Shown: positions 33,257 to 46,900, counted from the stretch's first letter. The stretch is DNA of 64,000 bases from Tulasnella sp. 424 (GCA_019633425.1 WSUB01000005.1:310001-374000), one strand, 5' to 3'. The notes: generated from the sequence alone by a model not told the origin. Numbers and translations: made by a program.

Positions 33257-34603
33257 GACTGGCAGGGACCGCACGTGGCGGTCTGTTGTACGAAGCTGCT
33301 ATTCAGGTCGGGTGCGATCACATGTATCTATATACCCTCAATCTGGAGTCAACAATATTACTCGTCGATTCGATCATCTGCCCGGTGGCAAGGACATTGG
33401 CCTGTTGTGACCGCACCCTAAAACTTGCCCTTCTACTCGAAGTCCAACCACAACATCTTCTGCCGTCTCATTGAATTATTGGGCGCATTTTTTCTCAACA
33501 TAAACGGTCATGGAGACGAACGTGCTTGCAGATTCTCACTGCATCATCTTCACGAGAAGCTGTTCCACATCCTGACAGAGACCATCCGAAGCTCAATTTC
33601 TTTATAAGGAGCGGTGATACACAAAATGAAAGACGGATATCTACTAATGGATTGATTTTCTGTGCGAAGCCTATTTCTTCGATAGGCGAGTTTGCAATCA
33701 CTGCGAAAACAACGGCGCCCCAGTTAGAGACTGAATATTCATACCCGACGTACGTTGCACCCTTCGTCTTCGAACAGAATACGATACCTGGAACCTAGAA
33801 AGGGCCGGGACTTCAGGCGAAGCTCAGAGGGCGGAAATTGGACCTACAAGGCCTTGGCCTCAGCCACCGACACAACTTGCTTCCATGTTGTACTCGCGCT
33901 GGGAAGGAGAGATGATATGGCTACAACATCAAGAGAAGGAATGGAACCCCGCATCTTCCAAGACTGGATGTGGCAAAGGGAGACCTAGGAGAGCACTAGT
34001 TCGATCTCATCGTCAATCTTTTTAGACTCCAGAGCCGGCGTTAAAGCGTTGATCCTTGGCAGTTCAACATTTTCAACCCCAGTATTCGTCCATTCCTCTT
34101 GTTGTCAGTGTCTGACTGATTTGAACCGGGCTTTTATCAACCGGCCTCCGATCCGACAGGATGACATCATGATGGACTTCGAGTGATCTACTCGCGGGAA
34201 GAACTTCTACTGGTGCAGCCCGACTTCTGGCCGGTCGACCAGAAAGGGTAATGTTCGGCAAAGTGGCGATTGGTTCGGACCGTTGGTGACAGAATCTCGG
34301 CTAGCCACTGTATAGGTTTGTCTCATGGACGGCGTAGTAGTCGGGCACCGTTGGCTCAAGTACAGTCTCGACTTTGGCTTCGTTTGCTCGCTGAGTAACT
34401 GAACGTGGTACCATCATCCCCGAGCCTTTTGACTCTCAAAGAAGCGCAGAGAAACGCCTGGGTTGGACTTAGTATACGGTAGGTCATTTTACCTGGAACG
34501 CGAAAGTCTCTGAAGAGAGGCGAGGGTTATATATGTAACAAACGAACAACAGGTTTTGATAAAACGAGTGAAAGATTTCTGAGGACCAGAAGCCCTGCTT
34601 GAT
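33257..34603. other. Spacer between FAM32A-type gene and GH74 array
   Basis: About 1.35 kb between convergent 3' ends. Short frames exist (33526-33798 and 33755-33988 plus) without domains or splice partners. The last 100 nt are the 3' flank of GH74 copy A and resemble the flank of copy B. Confidence 0.45.
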
Positions 34604-37600
34604 TTAGACACACTATTGAGTTGAGGGTAATCAGCAACTGCCAACACTTTTTTGTAGGCCGTAGTTGAGCTTGCCTGGTAGTAAAAGTCGTTCTGATACG
34701 TGCAAACGTACGGAGACACGCAAGTAGTGGGACCACTGGCATTCAAACAAATCATCAGTGAGGAAATTCTTTCCTCAGTTGTGAACGGAACTTACGTGTA
34801 TCCAGAGCCGCCGCACTGATGATCAGGTAGATATCATGAGCGAAGTGAAACGTTGCGAGTATTATTGTTACGTACCTGGCCGTAATGAGCAACAGTACCG
34901 GTTCCGCTGCTGGTGGTTGCGCTGCTAGTCTTAGAGCTAGTCGAAGAAGTCTTGGTGCTAGTGGTGGTGGAAGTGGGCTTGCTGGAAGAAGAAGTGGTGG
35001 TAGAGCTAACGCGAGTCGTGGTCGAACTTGTGCTGCTGGTGCGGGTCGACGAAGTCGTGGAAGATGACTTGGTCGTTGTCTACGATCAAATCATTCAGCT
35101 CATGACATGAGAAACGCCTAGTAAGCAGTAACGCGACTAACAGTGCTCGTGGAAGATCCATTTTCGTCGCCGTAGAAGATACCACGACCGTTTGTGCCAA
35201 CGTAGACGCGGCCCCAAGTGCGTTGATCTCCAGAGATGACCTAAAATGACACTTAACGTTAGCTTTGTCTCGGGGTGGAGTTTTAGAGCGTAACTGACAT
35301 TGGCAGATGCGGACCCAAATCCATGAGCAGCATCGTCCAAACGGGTCCAGGTGGATCCTTGATCATCGCTGCGGTACACACCAACAACGCTGTTGTAAGT
35401 ACCGATGACAAAGACGGATGGGTATCCACCGCTTGTCTTGGGAGCACCCGTCGAGATTGACCATGTTGCGCCAAAGCCTGTGATGGTGGTGAAGGCAGTA
35501 CCGCTGTTGGTTGTATGGAACAGACCCTATACGACATCGTAAGTCCCTATCATTCGGCCGGCTCGTCCTAATGGAACACTTACAGTGTCGGTGGATACCC
35601 AGACGTCACCAGTAACCTTGACGTTGACGGTGATATCATTGGCAGTGGAGGAGGATCCAAGGGTAGCAGACTTGGCGGTGAAGGTGACACCGTAGTCGGT
35701 TGACACGTAGAACTTGTTGCCGGAGGCAGCGTAGAAAGTCGAATCAGCGACTTTGTCAGACGCGATGGCAACACCAGAGCTTGGGAGGGAAGAAACGACG
35801 GTGAAGGCGTTGGTATAGCGGGAGACCTGGACACCGTTGGAGCTGGTTGCCCAGAGGACAACGTCTCCTGAAGCGGAAAGGGCTACTTTACCGCCAGCAA
35901 TGCCGGTAGGAGCTAGTGGAGAAAGTACGTGTGAGTGCTGAATCAGGGTCCTGGCGAGAGGATTTATCGTTACCTCCATAGTCTTGGTTCCAGGTAGCAC
36001 CGGAATCGGTCGACAGAGCAACTTGCCTGTCAGTGCTGGTTGCGTCGTTTCCTATATAACGTGGTGTCAGATCTCTATTTTATCCGGATGAGTGTGGTCC
36101 AGGCTTACCGATGCGGACAAGGTTGGTTGGTGCCTGACCAGCCCAGTCAATGTCAGGAGTGGTGCCATAGAGGGGCGTGTTGAAAGGAGTGGAAGGAGCG
36201 GTGGTCAGCGAAGAGTGAGCAAAGCCACCAACATCACCGACGGCGGAGCTATCAGCGAGAGAAAGGTTAGCGGAAGCAAAGATCCGGAAAGAAAGAATTG
36301 CTCACAGAAGCTGGGGTCCGGTCGGGGGAGAGATTAGGCCCAAAACAGCGGTTTCCTCGATACCGTCAGCGAGAGACTTGAGGGTAACGTTGTGCTTAGA
36401 GTCCCAGTTGAGAAGATCGTGACCACCGTAGACAGTCAAGCCCGTGCCATAGAGCCAGTGGTTTGAATCGAATGGGTCGATGACCAGGCACTCCATCATC
36501 CAGCCGATTTGCTTAGTGTCATCCGTGGCGGTGACGCCAATCCAAGGAGCGAGCGACACGTCGTAACTGTAGTACTTGTTCTCGGTCGGGTAGCTGGCCC
36601 AAGACCAGAGAGGAGACCAAGTCGCTCCACTATCAGTGGATCGGTAGATTTGACCGTCCGGCCTATAGTAGTGGATTTTATTTCAGGATCTCCGTTTCAG
36701 AAGATTTTCTGATTGATGGCACCCACCACCAGGAATTAAGAGCAGCGACCATGATGGTTCCAGGCTTCTGGAGATCGACCCCAAGACCACCAAAACCGAA
36801 GTAAAGGTCGCTGCCGCTAACCGGAGTAATGTCCGTCCATGTCTTGGAAGCGATGTTGTATTTTTGAACAGAGCCAGTAGTGCCATCGTAAGGGCCGGCT
36901 ATTAACAGCGGGGATAAGTAGGGGCCACGAGGGTGTAGCTGCGTGGCTTAGACCCGAGTACGCACCGTTGTTGTTGAAAGTGACGTAGAGAAGACCTTCA
37001 GAAGGAGAGATCACGCCTTTGTGGGGGAGATTGTTCGTGGTTGGCTGTCCGGGAACGGCGGCCCCTGTATACGGTATGAGGTTCAGTGACGTGAATGTGT
37101 CCAAGACAGCGACACTCTTACAGGTAGAACCAGCATCTTCGGTGTAATAAATGCTAGTGCTGTTCACATTTGCTGGAGATGCTGTGAGCTCCTAGCTTTT
37201 GGGGGCGCTTATAGATTTGGACTTACCAACACCAACGAAGATTCGCTTAGTAGCGGAACCCGAGCTGCTCGAAGACCCATCAAAGGTGACCCAGGCCAAG
37301 CCCTGTCGCACCCAGTGAGAAGTCACGCTGACCCATTTGACCCTCTTTACTCACTACTTTGTCAGCGGTATAGTCACTGCTGGGGTCTTGGACATATGTG
37401 CCAGTGGAAGGGAAGCTTGTGACCTTTGTCCACGTAGCTCCAGAGTTGGTAGACTTCCAAAGACCATTGCCACTGCGGGCACCAAAGAAAAGAATGCTTG
37501 GGGAGTTGGGGTCAACTGCGAGACGTTCACCGATACCACTAATCCGCCAAAGTGACATTAAAATTGGCTCAAATGTAGGCGATGGCGTTCTCGCTCACCG

Positions 37601-38245
37601 TCCAGGCATATTTCCTCCGACTTTGAAGGAGAGTGGGTATTCTGTCCAGGACGAACCACCATCGGAGGAAGCCAAGATCGATCCGTTGTTTGGATCCCAC
37701 GAGTTAGTGTACATGCCAACGGCAATGTAGACCTAGCGAACTCCATTAGGCTGATATGGTCCAACCTCGTGACCTGCGCCCATACCTTGTTCGAGTTCGT
37801 TGGGTCGAGTGCCAAAGCATCAACACCCCAGTCGTGCCACTTGTCATTGCCAGCCCAGCTTCAACAAACCATTAGTTTGTGGTATATTTAAAACGATTCG
37901 GAATTCTCTTACTCGAGAAGCGGGGTCCATGAATCGTCCGAGTTCAACTTGTAAAGTCCACCAATGTCGGTTCTTTGATAATACCGGGTAAGCTTGGAGG
38001 GTTACATCTCATAGAATGAAGGCCAACCTTGCATATGCAACGCCCTTAGTTTTAGTTGAGAACACGATGCCAGGAACCTGAGGGGGAAACAGACCCCCAC
38101 GTTAGCCAACACGCCGTGTCCCTAGTAATGCGAAACTCACGAATCCACCTCCGCCGCCAAGCTTAACTTGCTTCCAAGAGGTCGCAGCGCTCGTGAGGAG
38201 CGGTAGGCTTGCAAGCAATAATCCGAACAACGAACGACCGAGCAT
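34604..38245 (-). CDS. GH74 xyloglucanase with CBM1, copy A
   Basis: About 20 exons on the minus strand from ATG at 38245 to TAA at 34604, encoding roughly 850 residues. A signal peptide (MLGRSLFGLLLASLPLLTSA) is followed by SWKQVKLGGGGGF and two GH74 propeller domains with repeats such as SGATWTKVTSFP, STDYGVTF and DDQGSTWTRLDD. A Ser/Thr-rich linker (about 34877-35080) leads to a CBM1 (CGGSGYT, then GPTTCVSPYVCTYQNDFYYQ). The GH74 catalytic base is the Asp in TDIGGLYKL (near residue 54). The secreted enzyme would cut xyloglucan while the CBM1 binds cellulose. The last intron (34613-34674, 62 nt) has a GC donor; splicing supplies the final CBM1 Cys in exon TGT-GTC-TAA. Exon 12 differs from copies B and C. 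No internal stops or frameshifts were seen. Confidence 0.9.
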
Positions 38246-39303
38246 CTTGCTGATGCAGTGAAGTGTTGAGAGACACCAAGAGACTGAAATCCACTTATAT
38301 ACCCCCGCGTCGCAAGAGAGACCGGTAAATCGTGATCACTTTAATGACGCTTTCGTGTGAACGCTTTGCAACGGTGTCAAGGAAGTCCTGCCGACTATTG
38401 CACGAAAATGGTCCAAGAAAGGCCTATGCCGAAGCGTAAGGTGTTGGGATTGCACTGGCTCTACGTTGATCCTTCGCGCAATCGGAGGGCAACGAAGCGA
38501 CATATGACTAAACTCGGGAATTGCTGCTCAGTGCAAAAAGAAGCGCGAATCGTCCGGGGATCGCTGCTTCGTTCCCGACATCGTCCCGATTGGTGTGAAA
38601 GGGGGAATGCTCGGATTGGATGAACTAAAAGGGCTCAATTACTGGCCTAGAAGGTGCCGAGAACCCTGCCGAGTGCTCAATAAATGCCTAAGAATACCTA
38701 GGCCACGGGGATTGCGAACCCATTGAGGTTTGGGTAATCGCCGAATCGGATAATGTGCCGTGTGAACCAAAGCACGAGCCGAAGTTAAATGACGAGTCGA
38801 ACAGACTCAGGCTTTCATTTCTATAGCTTTCGGATGGTTGGAATCAAGTCTTAGGTTTTGGTAGCGGCCTCCTGGTCTGCCCGATGCCGTGGGACCTGGG
38901 CGTCGGCGAAGCCTGATTGTGTCACAGACGCGTGAATATTTGCCATTACCCCCCCTGGAGAAGTGAAGCGGCGGACAGTGGGGAGCAGCACCTCCCGGGC
39001 CGTTGGCTGCTGTCTGTCGCCCTGGTGTTTAGATATGTAGCAAAGCTTTGAAGGTGCTGCTCGTGGGAGGTCAAACCCCCCTCTCACTAGACACAAGAGA
39101 CGCCACGCGACGCTTTCTCTGTCTACCAGTAGGGCAAAGAGGGGATATATAATGAAAGACAGTATCCAAGCGACCCGTAAAAGTTGCAGAATATTTTCAA
39201 GGTGACCAAACTCACTTGTCTCCAATACCGCCGTATGACAAACAGATGACAGGTGTTGACAAAACGAGTGCGAGGTTTCTGAGTACCGAAAGCCGTACTT
39301 GAT
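38246..39303. other. Flank and promoter of GH74 copy A, part of the duplicated unit
   Basis: About 1 kb that aligns by eye with 42932-43925 upstream of copy B: shared GCTTTCGTGTGAAC, GGAAGTCCTGCCGACTAT, GGGGGAATGCTCGGATTGGA, ACCTCCCGGGCCGT and CACTAGACACAAGAGACGC. It contains the copy A promoter and then the 3' flank of copy B. No gene is supported. Confidence 0.65.
38295..38301 (-). promoter_or_regulatory. TATA box of GH74 copy A
   Basis: On the minus strand the sequence reads TATATAA, about 50 nt upstream of the start codon at 38245. The same motif sits about 50 nt upstream of copies B and C. Confidence 0.6.
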
Positions 39304-42300
39304 TTATACACACTATGAAGTTGAAGATGATCAGTAGCTGACAACACTTACTCGTAGGCCGCAGTTGAGCTTGCCTGGTAGTAAAAGTCGTTCTGATACG
39401 TGCAAACGTACGGAGACACGCAAGTAGTGGGACCACTGGCATTCAAACAAATCATCAGTAAGGAAAATTCTTTCCTCAGGGTTGAACGCAACTTACGTGT
39501 ATCCAGAGCCGCCGCACTGATTATCGGGTAAATATCATGAGCGAAGTGAAACGTTGCGAGTATTATTGTTACGTACCTGGCCGTAATGAGCAACAGTGCC
39601 GGTTCCGCTGCTGGTGGTCGTGGTGCTGGTCTTAGAGCTAGTCGAAGAAGTCTTGGTGCTAGTGGTGGTAGAAATGGGCTTGGTAGAAGAAGAACTCGTG
39701 GTAGAGCTAACGCGAGTCGTGGTCGAGCTTGTGCTGCTAGTGCGAATCGACGAAGTTGTGGAAGATGACTTGGTCGTTGTCTAGGAGTAAATCATTCAGT
39801 TAATGACGTGTAAAGCGCCCAATAAACCAATGTGACTGACAGTGCTCGTGGAAGATCCATTTTCGTCGCCGTAGAAGATGCCGCGACCGTTTGTGCCAAC
39901 GTAGACGCGGCCCCAAGTGCGTTGGTCTCCAGAGATGACCTAGAATGTCACTTAATGTTAACTCTGTCTCAGAGTGGAACTTTTAGAGTATAACTGACGT
40001 TGGCAGATCCGGACCCAAATGCATGAGCGGCATCGTCCAAACGGGTCCAGGTGGAGCCTTGGTCATCGCTGCGGTACACACCGACGATGTTGTTGTAAGT
40101 ACCGATGACAAAGACGGATGGGTATCCACCGCTTGTCTTGGGAGCACCCGTCGAGATGGACCATGTTGCACCAAAGCCAGTGATGGTAGTGAAGGAAGTG
40201 CCGCTGTTGGTAGTATGGAACAGACCCTATAGAACATTATAAGTCGCCATCATTCGGTCGGTTCTCCCCAATGGAACACTCACAGTGTTGGTGGATACCC
40301 AGACGTCACCGGTAACCTTGACGTTGACGGTGATATCGTTGGCAGTGGAGGAGGATCCAAGGGTAGCAGACTTGGCGGTGAACGTGACGCCATAGTCAGT
40401 CGACACGTAGAACTTGTTGCCGGAGGCAGCGTAGAAAGTTGAATCAGCGACTTTGTCGGACGCGATAACAACACCAGAGCTTGGGAGCGAGGAAACAACG
40501 GTGAAGGCGTTGGTGTAACGGGAGACCTGAACACCGTTGGAGCTGGTTGCCCAGAGGACGACGTCTCCTTGAGCGGAAAGGGCTACTTTACCGCCCGCAA
40601 TGCCGGTGGGAGCTGATGGAGAAAGTTTGTGTGAGTGTTGGATCAGGGTCCTGGCGAGAGTTTTTATCGCTACCTCCGTAGTCTTGGTTCCAGGAAGCAC
40701 CCGAATCGGTCGACAGAGCAATTTGCCTGTCAGCGCTGGTTGCGTCGTTTCCTATACAGCACGTTATCAGATGTTGGTTTTGTCTGGATAGCGTGGTCCA
40801 CACTTACCGACACGGACAAGGTTGGTTGGTGCCTGACCAGCCCAGTCGACATCGACAACGCTGCTGTAAAGAGGGGTGTTGAAAGGAGTGGTTGGTGGCG
40901 TAGTGAGCGAACTATGGGCGAAGCCACCGATATCGTAGAGACCGGAACTATGTTTGAGGGTAAATTCAGAGCCTGGCCATCGTCTTATACTGAGGTGGTT
41001 ACTCACAGGAGTTGAGGTCCAGTTGGAGGAGAGATCAAGGCCTGAACGGCAGTTTCTTCGATACCGTCAGCGAGAGACTTGAGAGTAACATTGTGCTTCG
41101 AGTCCCAGTTGAGAAGATCGTGACCGCCGTAGACAGTCAAGCCGGTGCCGTAGAGCCAGTGATTTGAATCGAATGGGTCGATGACCAGGCACTCCATCAT
41201 CCAGCCGATCTGCTTAGTTTCATCTGGGGCGGTGACGCCAATCCAAGGAGCGAGCGACACGTCGTACTTATAGTACTTATTCACGGTCGGGTAGCTGGCC
41301 CAAGACCAGAGAGGAGACCAAGTCGCTCCACTATCAGTGGATCGGTAGATTTGACCGTCCGGCCTATAGTAACGGGTTTCCTTTCAGGATCGCCGTTTCA
41401 GCAGAATTTCTAGTTAAATGGCACCCACCACCAGGAATTAAGAGCAGCGACCATGATGGTTCCAGGCTTCTGGAGATCGACCGCAAGACCACCAAAACCG
41501 AAGTAAAGGTCGCTGCCGCTAACCGGAGTAATGTCCGTCCAAGTCTTGGAAGCGATGTTGTATTTTTGAATAGAGCCGGTAGTGCCATCGTAAGGGCCAG
41601 CTTTTAACAGCGGGAATAATTAGGGGCCACGAGGGTACAGCTGCGTGGCTTGAACCCAAGGACGCACCATTGTTGTTGAAAGTGACGTAGAGAAGACCTT
41701 CAGAAGGAGAGATCACGCCCTTGTGGGGGAGGTTGTTCGTGGTTGGTTGTCCGGGGACGGCGGCCCCTGCATACGGATGAGGCTCAGTGACGTGAATAAG
41801 GCCAAGGCAACACTCTTACAGGTAGAGCCAGCATCTTCGGTGTAATAGATGCTAGTGCTGTTCACGTTTGCTGGAGATGCTATGAGCTCCTAGCTTTTGG
41901 CGCTTACAGATCTGGACTTACCAACACCAACGAAGATTCGCTTGGTAGCGGAACCCGAGCTGCTCGAGGACCCGTCAAAGGTGACCCAGGCCAAGCCCTG
42001 TCGGACACAGTGAGAAGTCGCTCTGGACGATTTGACCACTTTACTTACGATTTTGTCGGCGCTATACTCGTTGCTGGGGTCTTGGACGTATGTGCCAGTG
42101 GAAGGGAAGCTTGTGACCTTTGTCCACGTAGCTCCAGAGTTGGTAGACTTCCAGAGACCATTGCCACTGCGGGCACCAAAGAAAAGAATGCTTGGGGAGT
42201 TGGGGTCAACTGCGAGACGTTCACCGATACCACTAATCCGCCAAGAGACATTAAAATAGGCTCAAATGTAGGTGATGGCGTTCTCGCTCACCGTCCGGGC

Positions 42301-42931
42301 ATATTTCCTCCGACTTTGAAGGAGAGTGGGTATTCGGTCCAGGACGATCCACCATCGGAGGAAGCCAAGATCGACCCATTGTTTGGATCCCACGAGTTAG
42401 TGTACATGCCCACGGCGATATACACCTAGCGAACCCCGTTAGCCTGGTGTGGTCCATCCTCGTGATCCGCGCCCATACCTTGTTGGAGTTCGTTGGGTCA
42501 AGCGCCAAAGCATCAACACCCCAGTTGTGCCATTTATCGTTGCCAACCCAGCTGTAGTAAACCGTCGGCTTGTGGTATAATGTGAACGATTCTGAATTCT
42601 CTTACTCGAGAAGCGGGGTCCATGAGTCGTCCGAGTTCAATTTGTAAAGTCCCCCAATGTCGGTTCTTCGATGATGTCGGGTAAGCCGAGGGGTTACATC
42701 TCATAGAATGAAGGTTTACCTTGCGTATGCAACACCCTTAGTTTTTGTTGAGAACACGATGCCAGGAACCTGAAGGCAGAAACAAGGTTAGTCGACACCC
42801 CATGTTCCTACTGAAGCGAAACTCACGAATCCGCCTCCACCGCCGACCTTGACTTGCTTCCAAGTGGTTGCAGCGCTCGTAAAGAGCGGCAGAGCTGCGA
42901 GCAGTAATCCGAACAACGAACGACCGAGCAT
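39304..42931 (-). CDS. GH74 xyloglucanase with CBM1, copy B
   Basis: Same layout as copy A: about 20 exons from ATG at 42931 to TAA at 39304, roughly 850 residues. Signal peptide, two GH74 propellers, Ser/Thr linker (about 39570-39780) and CBM1 are all present, with the catalytic TDIGGLYKL conserved. Most exons and introns are closest to copy A. Around exon 12 and the preceding intron (about 40850-41050) it is instead closest to copy C, with LYSSVVDVDWAG rather than copy A's LYGTTPDIDWAG. The last intron (39313-39374, 62 nt) also begins with GC and restores the final CBM1 Cys (exon TGT-GTA-TAA). I found no disabling change, so it should be functional. It lies 1.06 kb upstream of copy A in the same orientation. 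Confidence 0.9.
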
Positions 42932-43925
42932 CTTGTTGATGCAGTAAAGTGTTGAGAAGCAGCGGTAGACGGAAATCCACTTATATACCCTCGCATCAGA
43001 AGAGAGATCGGTAAATCGCGATCACCTCAATAACGCTTTCGTGTGAACACTTTGTAACGGTGTCCAGGAAGTCCTGCCGACTATTTCTCGAACATGGTCC
43101 AAGAAAAGCATGTGTCCCAGCACTTGTGCTGGGATTGCACTGGCCCTTCGTCAATCCTTGGCGCGATCGGAGGGCAACGAAGCGGCAGATGAATATACTT
43201 GGAAATTCCTATTCAGTGCAGAAAGAAGCGCGAATCGTCCGGGTTTCGTTCCCGAAATCGTTCCGATTGGTGTAAAAGGGGGAATGCTCGGATTGGATGA
43301 ACCGAAAAATCTCAACTAATAACCTGGAAAGGCGCCGAGAGCCCTGCCAAGGGCTTACCAAATGACCAGGATCCGAGTTGGGTCCCACTGAGGTTTGGGT
43401 GGTCGCTGGATCGGAAACTCCCCTGTATGAACCATAAGCAGGAGCCTGGCCATGAGCAGGGCATAGCTGCACTTACGAAATGACGAGTAGAACGGGTTCA
43501 GGGTTTCATCTCTATAGCGTTCAGAGGGGGGGGGGTAGATTCAAGTCTTAGGCTGACGTTGTCGTGGCCCGTGGGACCGCGGCGGTCCGGTTCGCCTTGG
43601 CATCGGCGAAGCTTCATTGCGTCACGAGTGAATGGCCCATTATCCTAGATGAATCCGACGAATTAAAGAGCCCGGGGAAACAATTGTCCGGCAGTGGGAA
43701 CGGGAGATGAAAGCACCTCCCGGGCCGTAGTCTGCTTTCTGTCGTCCTGGTGTTTAAATAGTAACCTGGAAGGTGCTGCTTGTTGGGAGGTCGAATCTTC
43801 TCTCACTAGACACAAGAGACGCGGTGACACACTTTCTCTTTCTAACCGTGGGGCCAAAGAGGGAATATATAAATGAAAGACAGTATTCAAGTGACCGAGC
43901 GTGTGGTTTTGTGAGTATACCCAGT
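42932..43925. other. Flank and promoter of GH74 copy B, part of the duplicated unit
   Basis: About 1 kb homologous by eye to 38246-39303. It contains the copy B promoter and the 3' flank of copy C, and a run of G near 43527-43537. No gene is supported. Confidence 0.65.
42981..42987 (-). promoter_or_regulatory. TATA box of GH74 copy B
   Basis: Minus-strand TATATAA about 50 nt upstream of the start codon at 42931, at the same position as in copies A and C. Confidence 0.6.
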
Positions 43926-46900
43926 TTACACGCACTGTTTAATGCAAAGCGTCAGCTCTTGTATCCAAGTTTTCAAGCAGACACCAGAGTCGACTCACCT
44001 GAGAGTAGAAGTCGTTTTGGTACGTGCAAACGTATGGAGACACGCAGGTAGTTGGACCACTGGAAGGCACAGACAAGAATCAGCAACAGTCGCAAAATTT
44101 CTCTAAGGTGACGAGAACTAACGTGTATCCAGTACCGCCGCACTGACGATCGGGTAGATATCATAAGCGAAGTGAAAAACGTTGCGAGTATTATTGTTAC
44201 GTACCTGGGCGTAATGAGCAGCAGTACCGGTTCCGGTTGCTGTTGCAGTGGTCGTGGTGGAAGAAGCCTTGGTAGTGGTCGTGGATGACGATGTCTTGGT
44301 GGTAGTTGTCGTGGAAGAGGTCTTGCTAGAGGACGAAGTGGTAGTGGAGCTGGTCTTGCTAGAGGACGAAGTGGTAGTGGCAGTGGAGCTGGTCTTGCTT
44401 GTGGACGACGAAGAGGTGGTGGTCGAGGAAGTCTTAGAGGTGGTGGTGGAAGTCTACAAGTAATGAGATCCTGCAAAGACCGTCTGATGGTGATGGGCTA
44501 CTCACGGTGCTCGTTGAGGTTCCGCTATCGTCACCGTAGAAGATACCGCGACCGTTCGTACCGACGTAGACGCGTCCCCAGGTGCGTTGATCACCGGAAA
44601 CAACCTAAATCGGGGAAGACGGTCAGATTTTCTCCCGGATGACAAAACATCCCATATAAGAGCGAAACTGACATTGGCGGATCCGGCACCGAAGGCGTGA
44701 GTCGCATCGTCGAGGCGAGTCCAGGTGGAGCCCTGATCGTCGCTGCGGTAAACACCAACAACGCTGTTGTAAGTACCGATGGCGAAGACGGATGGGTAGC
44801 CACCGGAGGTCTTGGCAGCACCGGTGGAGATGGACCAGGTAGCACCGAAACCGGTGACCGCGGTGAAGGAGGCACCGCTGTTGGTGGTATGGTAAAGACC
44901 CTACACAAGCGGGTCAGGGTCAGTATGACCTGTTGCACATAGCTAACACCAAAGAAGACTTACGACGTCAGTGGAGACCCAGACGTCACCGGTCACCTTG
45001 ACGTTGACGGTGATCTTGTTCGCGGTCGACGAGGAGCCGAGGGTACCAGCGGTGGCGGCGAAGGTGACACCGTAATCGGTCGAGATGTAGAACTTGCTTC
45101 CAGAGGCGGCGTAGAAAGTCGAGTCGGCGACCTTATCGGAGGCGATGGCAACGCCAGTGCTTGGGAGCGAAGAAACGGCGGCGAAAGCGTTGGTGTAGCG
45201 GGAGACCTGGACACCGTTGGCGGAGGTGGCCCAAAGAACAACGTCTCCAGAGGCGGAAAGCGCAACCTTGCCGCCAGCGATACCAGTGGCCGCTAGGGGA
45301 CGATGTATTAGTCCGAAGTACAGCTGTAGGACCAAATTCATTCCTACCTCCGTAGTCTTGGTTCCATGAAGTACCGGAGTCGGTGGACAAAGCGATCTGC
45401 CTGTCGGTGCTGGTAGCGTCATTGCCTAATGACGGAATTTTAGCCCTTCGGACAAGATCAAACCAGCTGGCTTGGTGTACGTACCGACACGAACGAGGTT
45501 GGTGGGTGCCTGACCTGCCCAGTCGATATCGACAACGCTGCTGTAAAGCGGAGTGTTGAAAGGAGTGGTGGGGGGCGTAGTGAGCGAAGTGTGGGCGAAG
45601 CCACCGACATCGTAAACACCGGAACTAGATGAGGGCAAGTTTTAGATCTGTCCGTAGTACTATACTGGGGCGGTTACTCACAGGAGTTGAGGTCCAGTTG
45701 GAGGAGAGATCAAAGCCTGAATGGCGGTTTCTTCGATGCCGTCAGCGAGGGACTTGAGAGTAACGTTGTGCTGAGAGTCCCAGTTGAGAAGGTCGTGACC
45801 ACCGTAGACGGTAAGACCGGTGCCATAGAGCCAGTGGTTCGAGTCAAATGGATCGATGACAAGGGACTCCATCATCCAGCCGATTTGCTTGGTATCATCG
45901 GTCGCGGTAACACCAATCCAAGGAGCGAGCGAGACGTCGTACTTGTAGTAGCGGTTCAGGTTCGGGTATCCGTTCCAAGCCCAGAGAGCCGTCCATGTAG
46001 CGCCGCTGTCGGTGGAACGGAAGATCTGTCCGTCGGGCCTAGAGAGTGCGTTGAGATCACTATCACGTTTCTGGAGAGCGCTACTCGACGGAAACTCACC
46101 ACCAGCAGTTGAGAGCGGCGACCATGATGGTTCCTGGCTTCAGGAGATCGACAGCAAGGCCACCGAATCCGAAGTAGAGATCGCTGCCGCTAACTGGAGT
46201 AATGTCGGTCCAGGTCTTAGAGGTGATGTTGTATTTTTGAACAGATCCGGTCGTGCCGTCATAGGGTCCAGCTACACGGAAGATAGATCAGTCAGTGTCA
46301 CAGGAATGAGAGCTGATTGTATTTGCAAGATGCGTACCGTTGTTGTTGAAAGTGACGTAGAGAAGGCCTTGGGATGGGGAGATCACACCCTTGTGGGGGA
46401 GGTTGTTGACAGTTGGTTGTCCAGGAACGGCAGCCCCTGTAAAAGGTGTGAGGCGTTGTTATACAAGTAAGTGAGAGAAGCCTTACAGGTGGAGCCAGCA
46501 TCTTCAGTGTAGTAAATGCTGGTGGTGTTCACGTTGGCTAGAAGGTTTGTCAGTCAGGAAGCTTTTCCAGGTAGCCGCTGCGTATCTGCTTACCAACACC
46601 GACGAAGATTCGCTTGGTGGCGGAGCCAGAGCTGCTGGAGGATGCGTCGAAGGTGACCCAGGACAGACCCTTATTTGAGGCGTAATTAGGGAGTGCTCGC
46701 AAAACGTTCAAACAACCTTTTACTTACAATCTTGTCAGCAGTATACTCGTAGGTGGGGTCCTGCACATATGTGCCAGCGGATGGGAAGCTTGTAACCTGA
46801 GTCCAGGTGGCTCCAGAGTTGGTTGACTTCCAGAGACCATTTCCGCTGCGGGCACCGAGGTAAAGGATGCTGGGGAGGTTGGGGTCAACAACAAGACGCT

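Noticed and set aside
33755..33988. Plus-strand ORF next to the GH74 array, suspected enzyme remnant
   Set aside because: No GH74 motif or repeat could be recognised in it on either strand.
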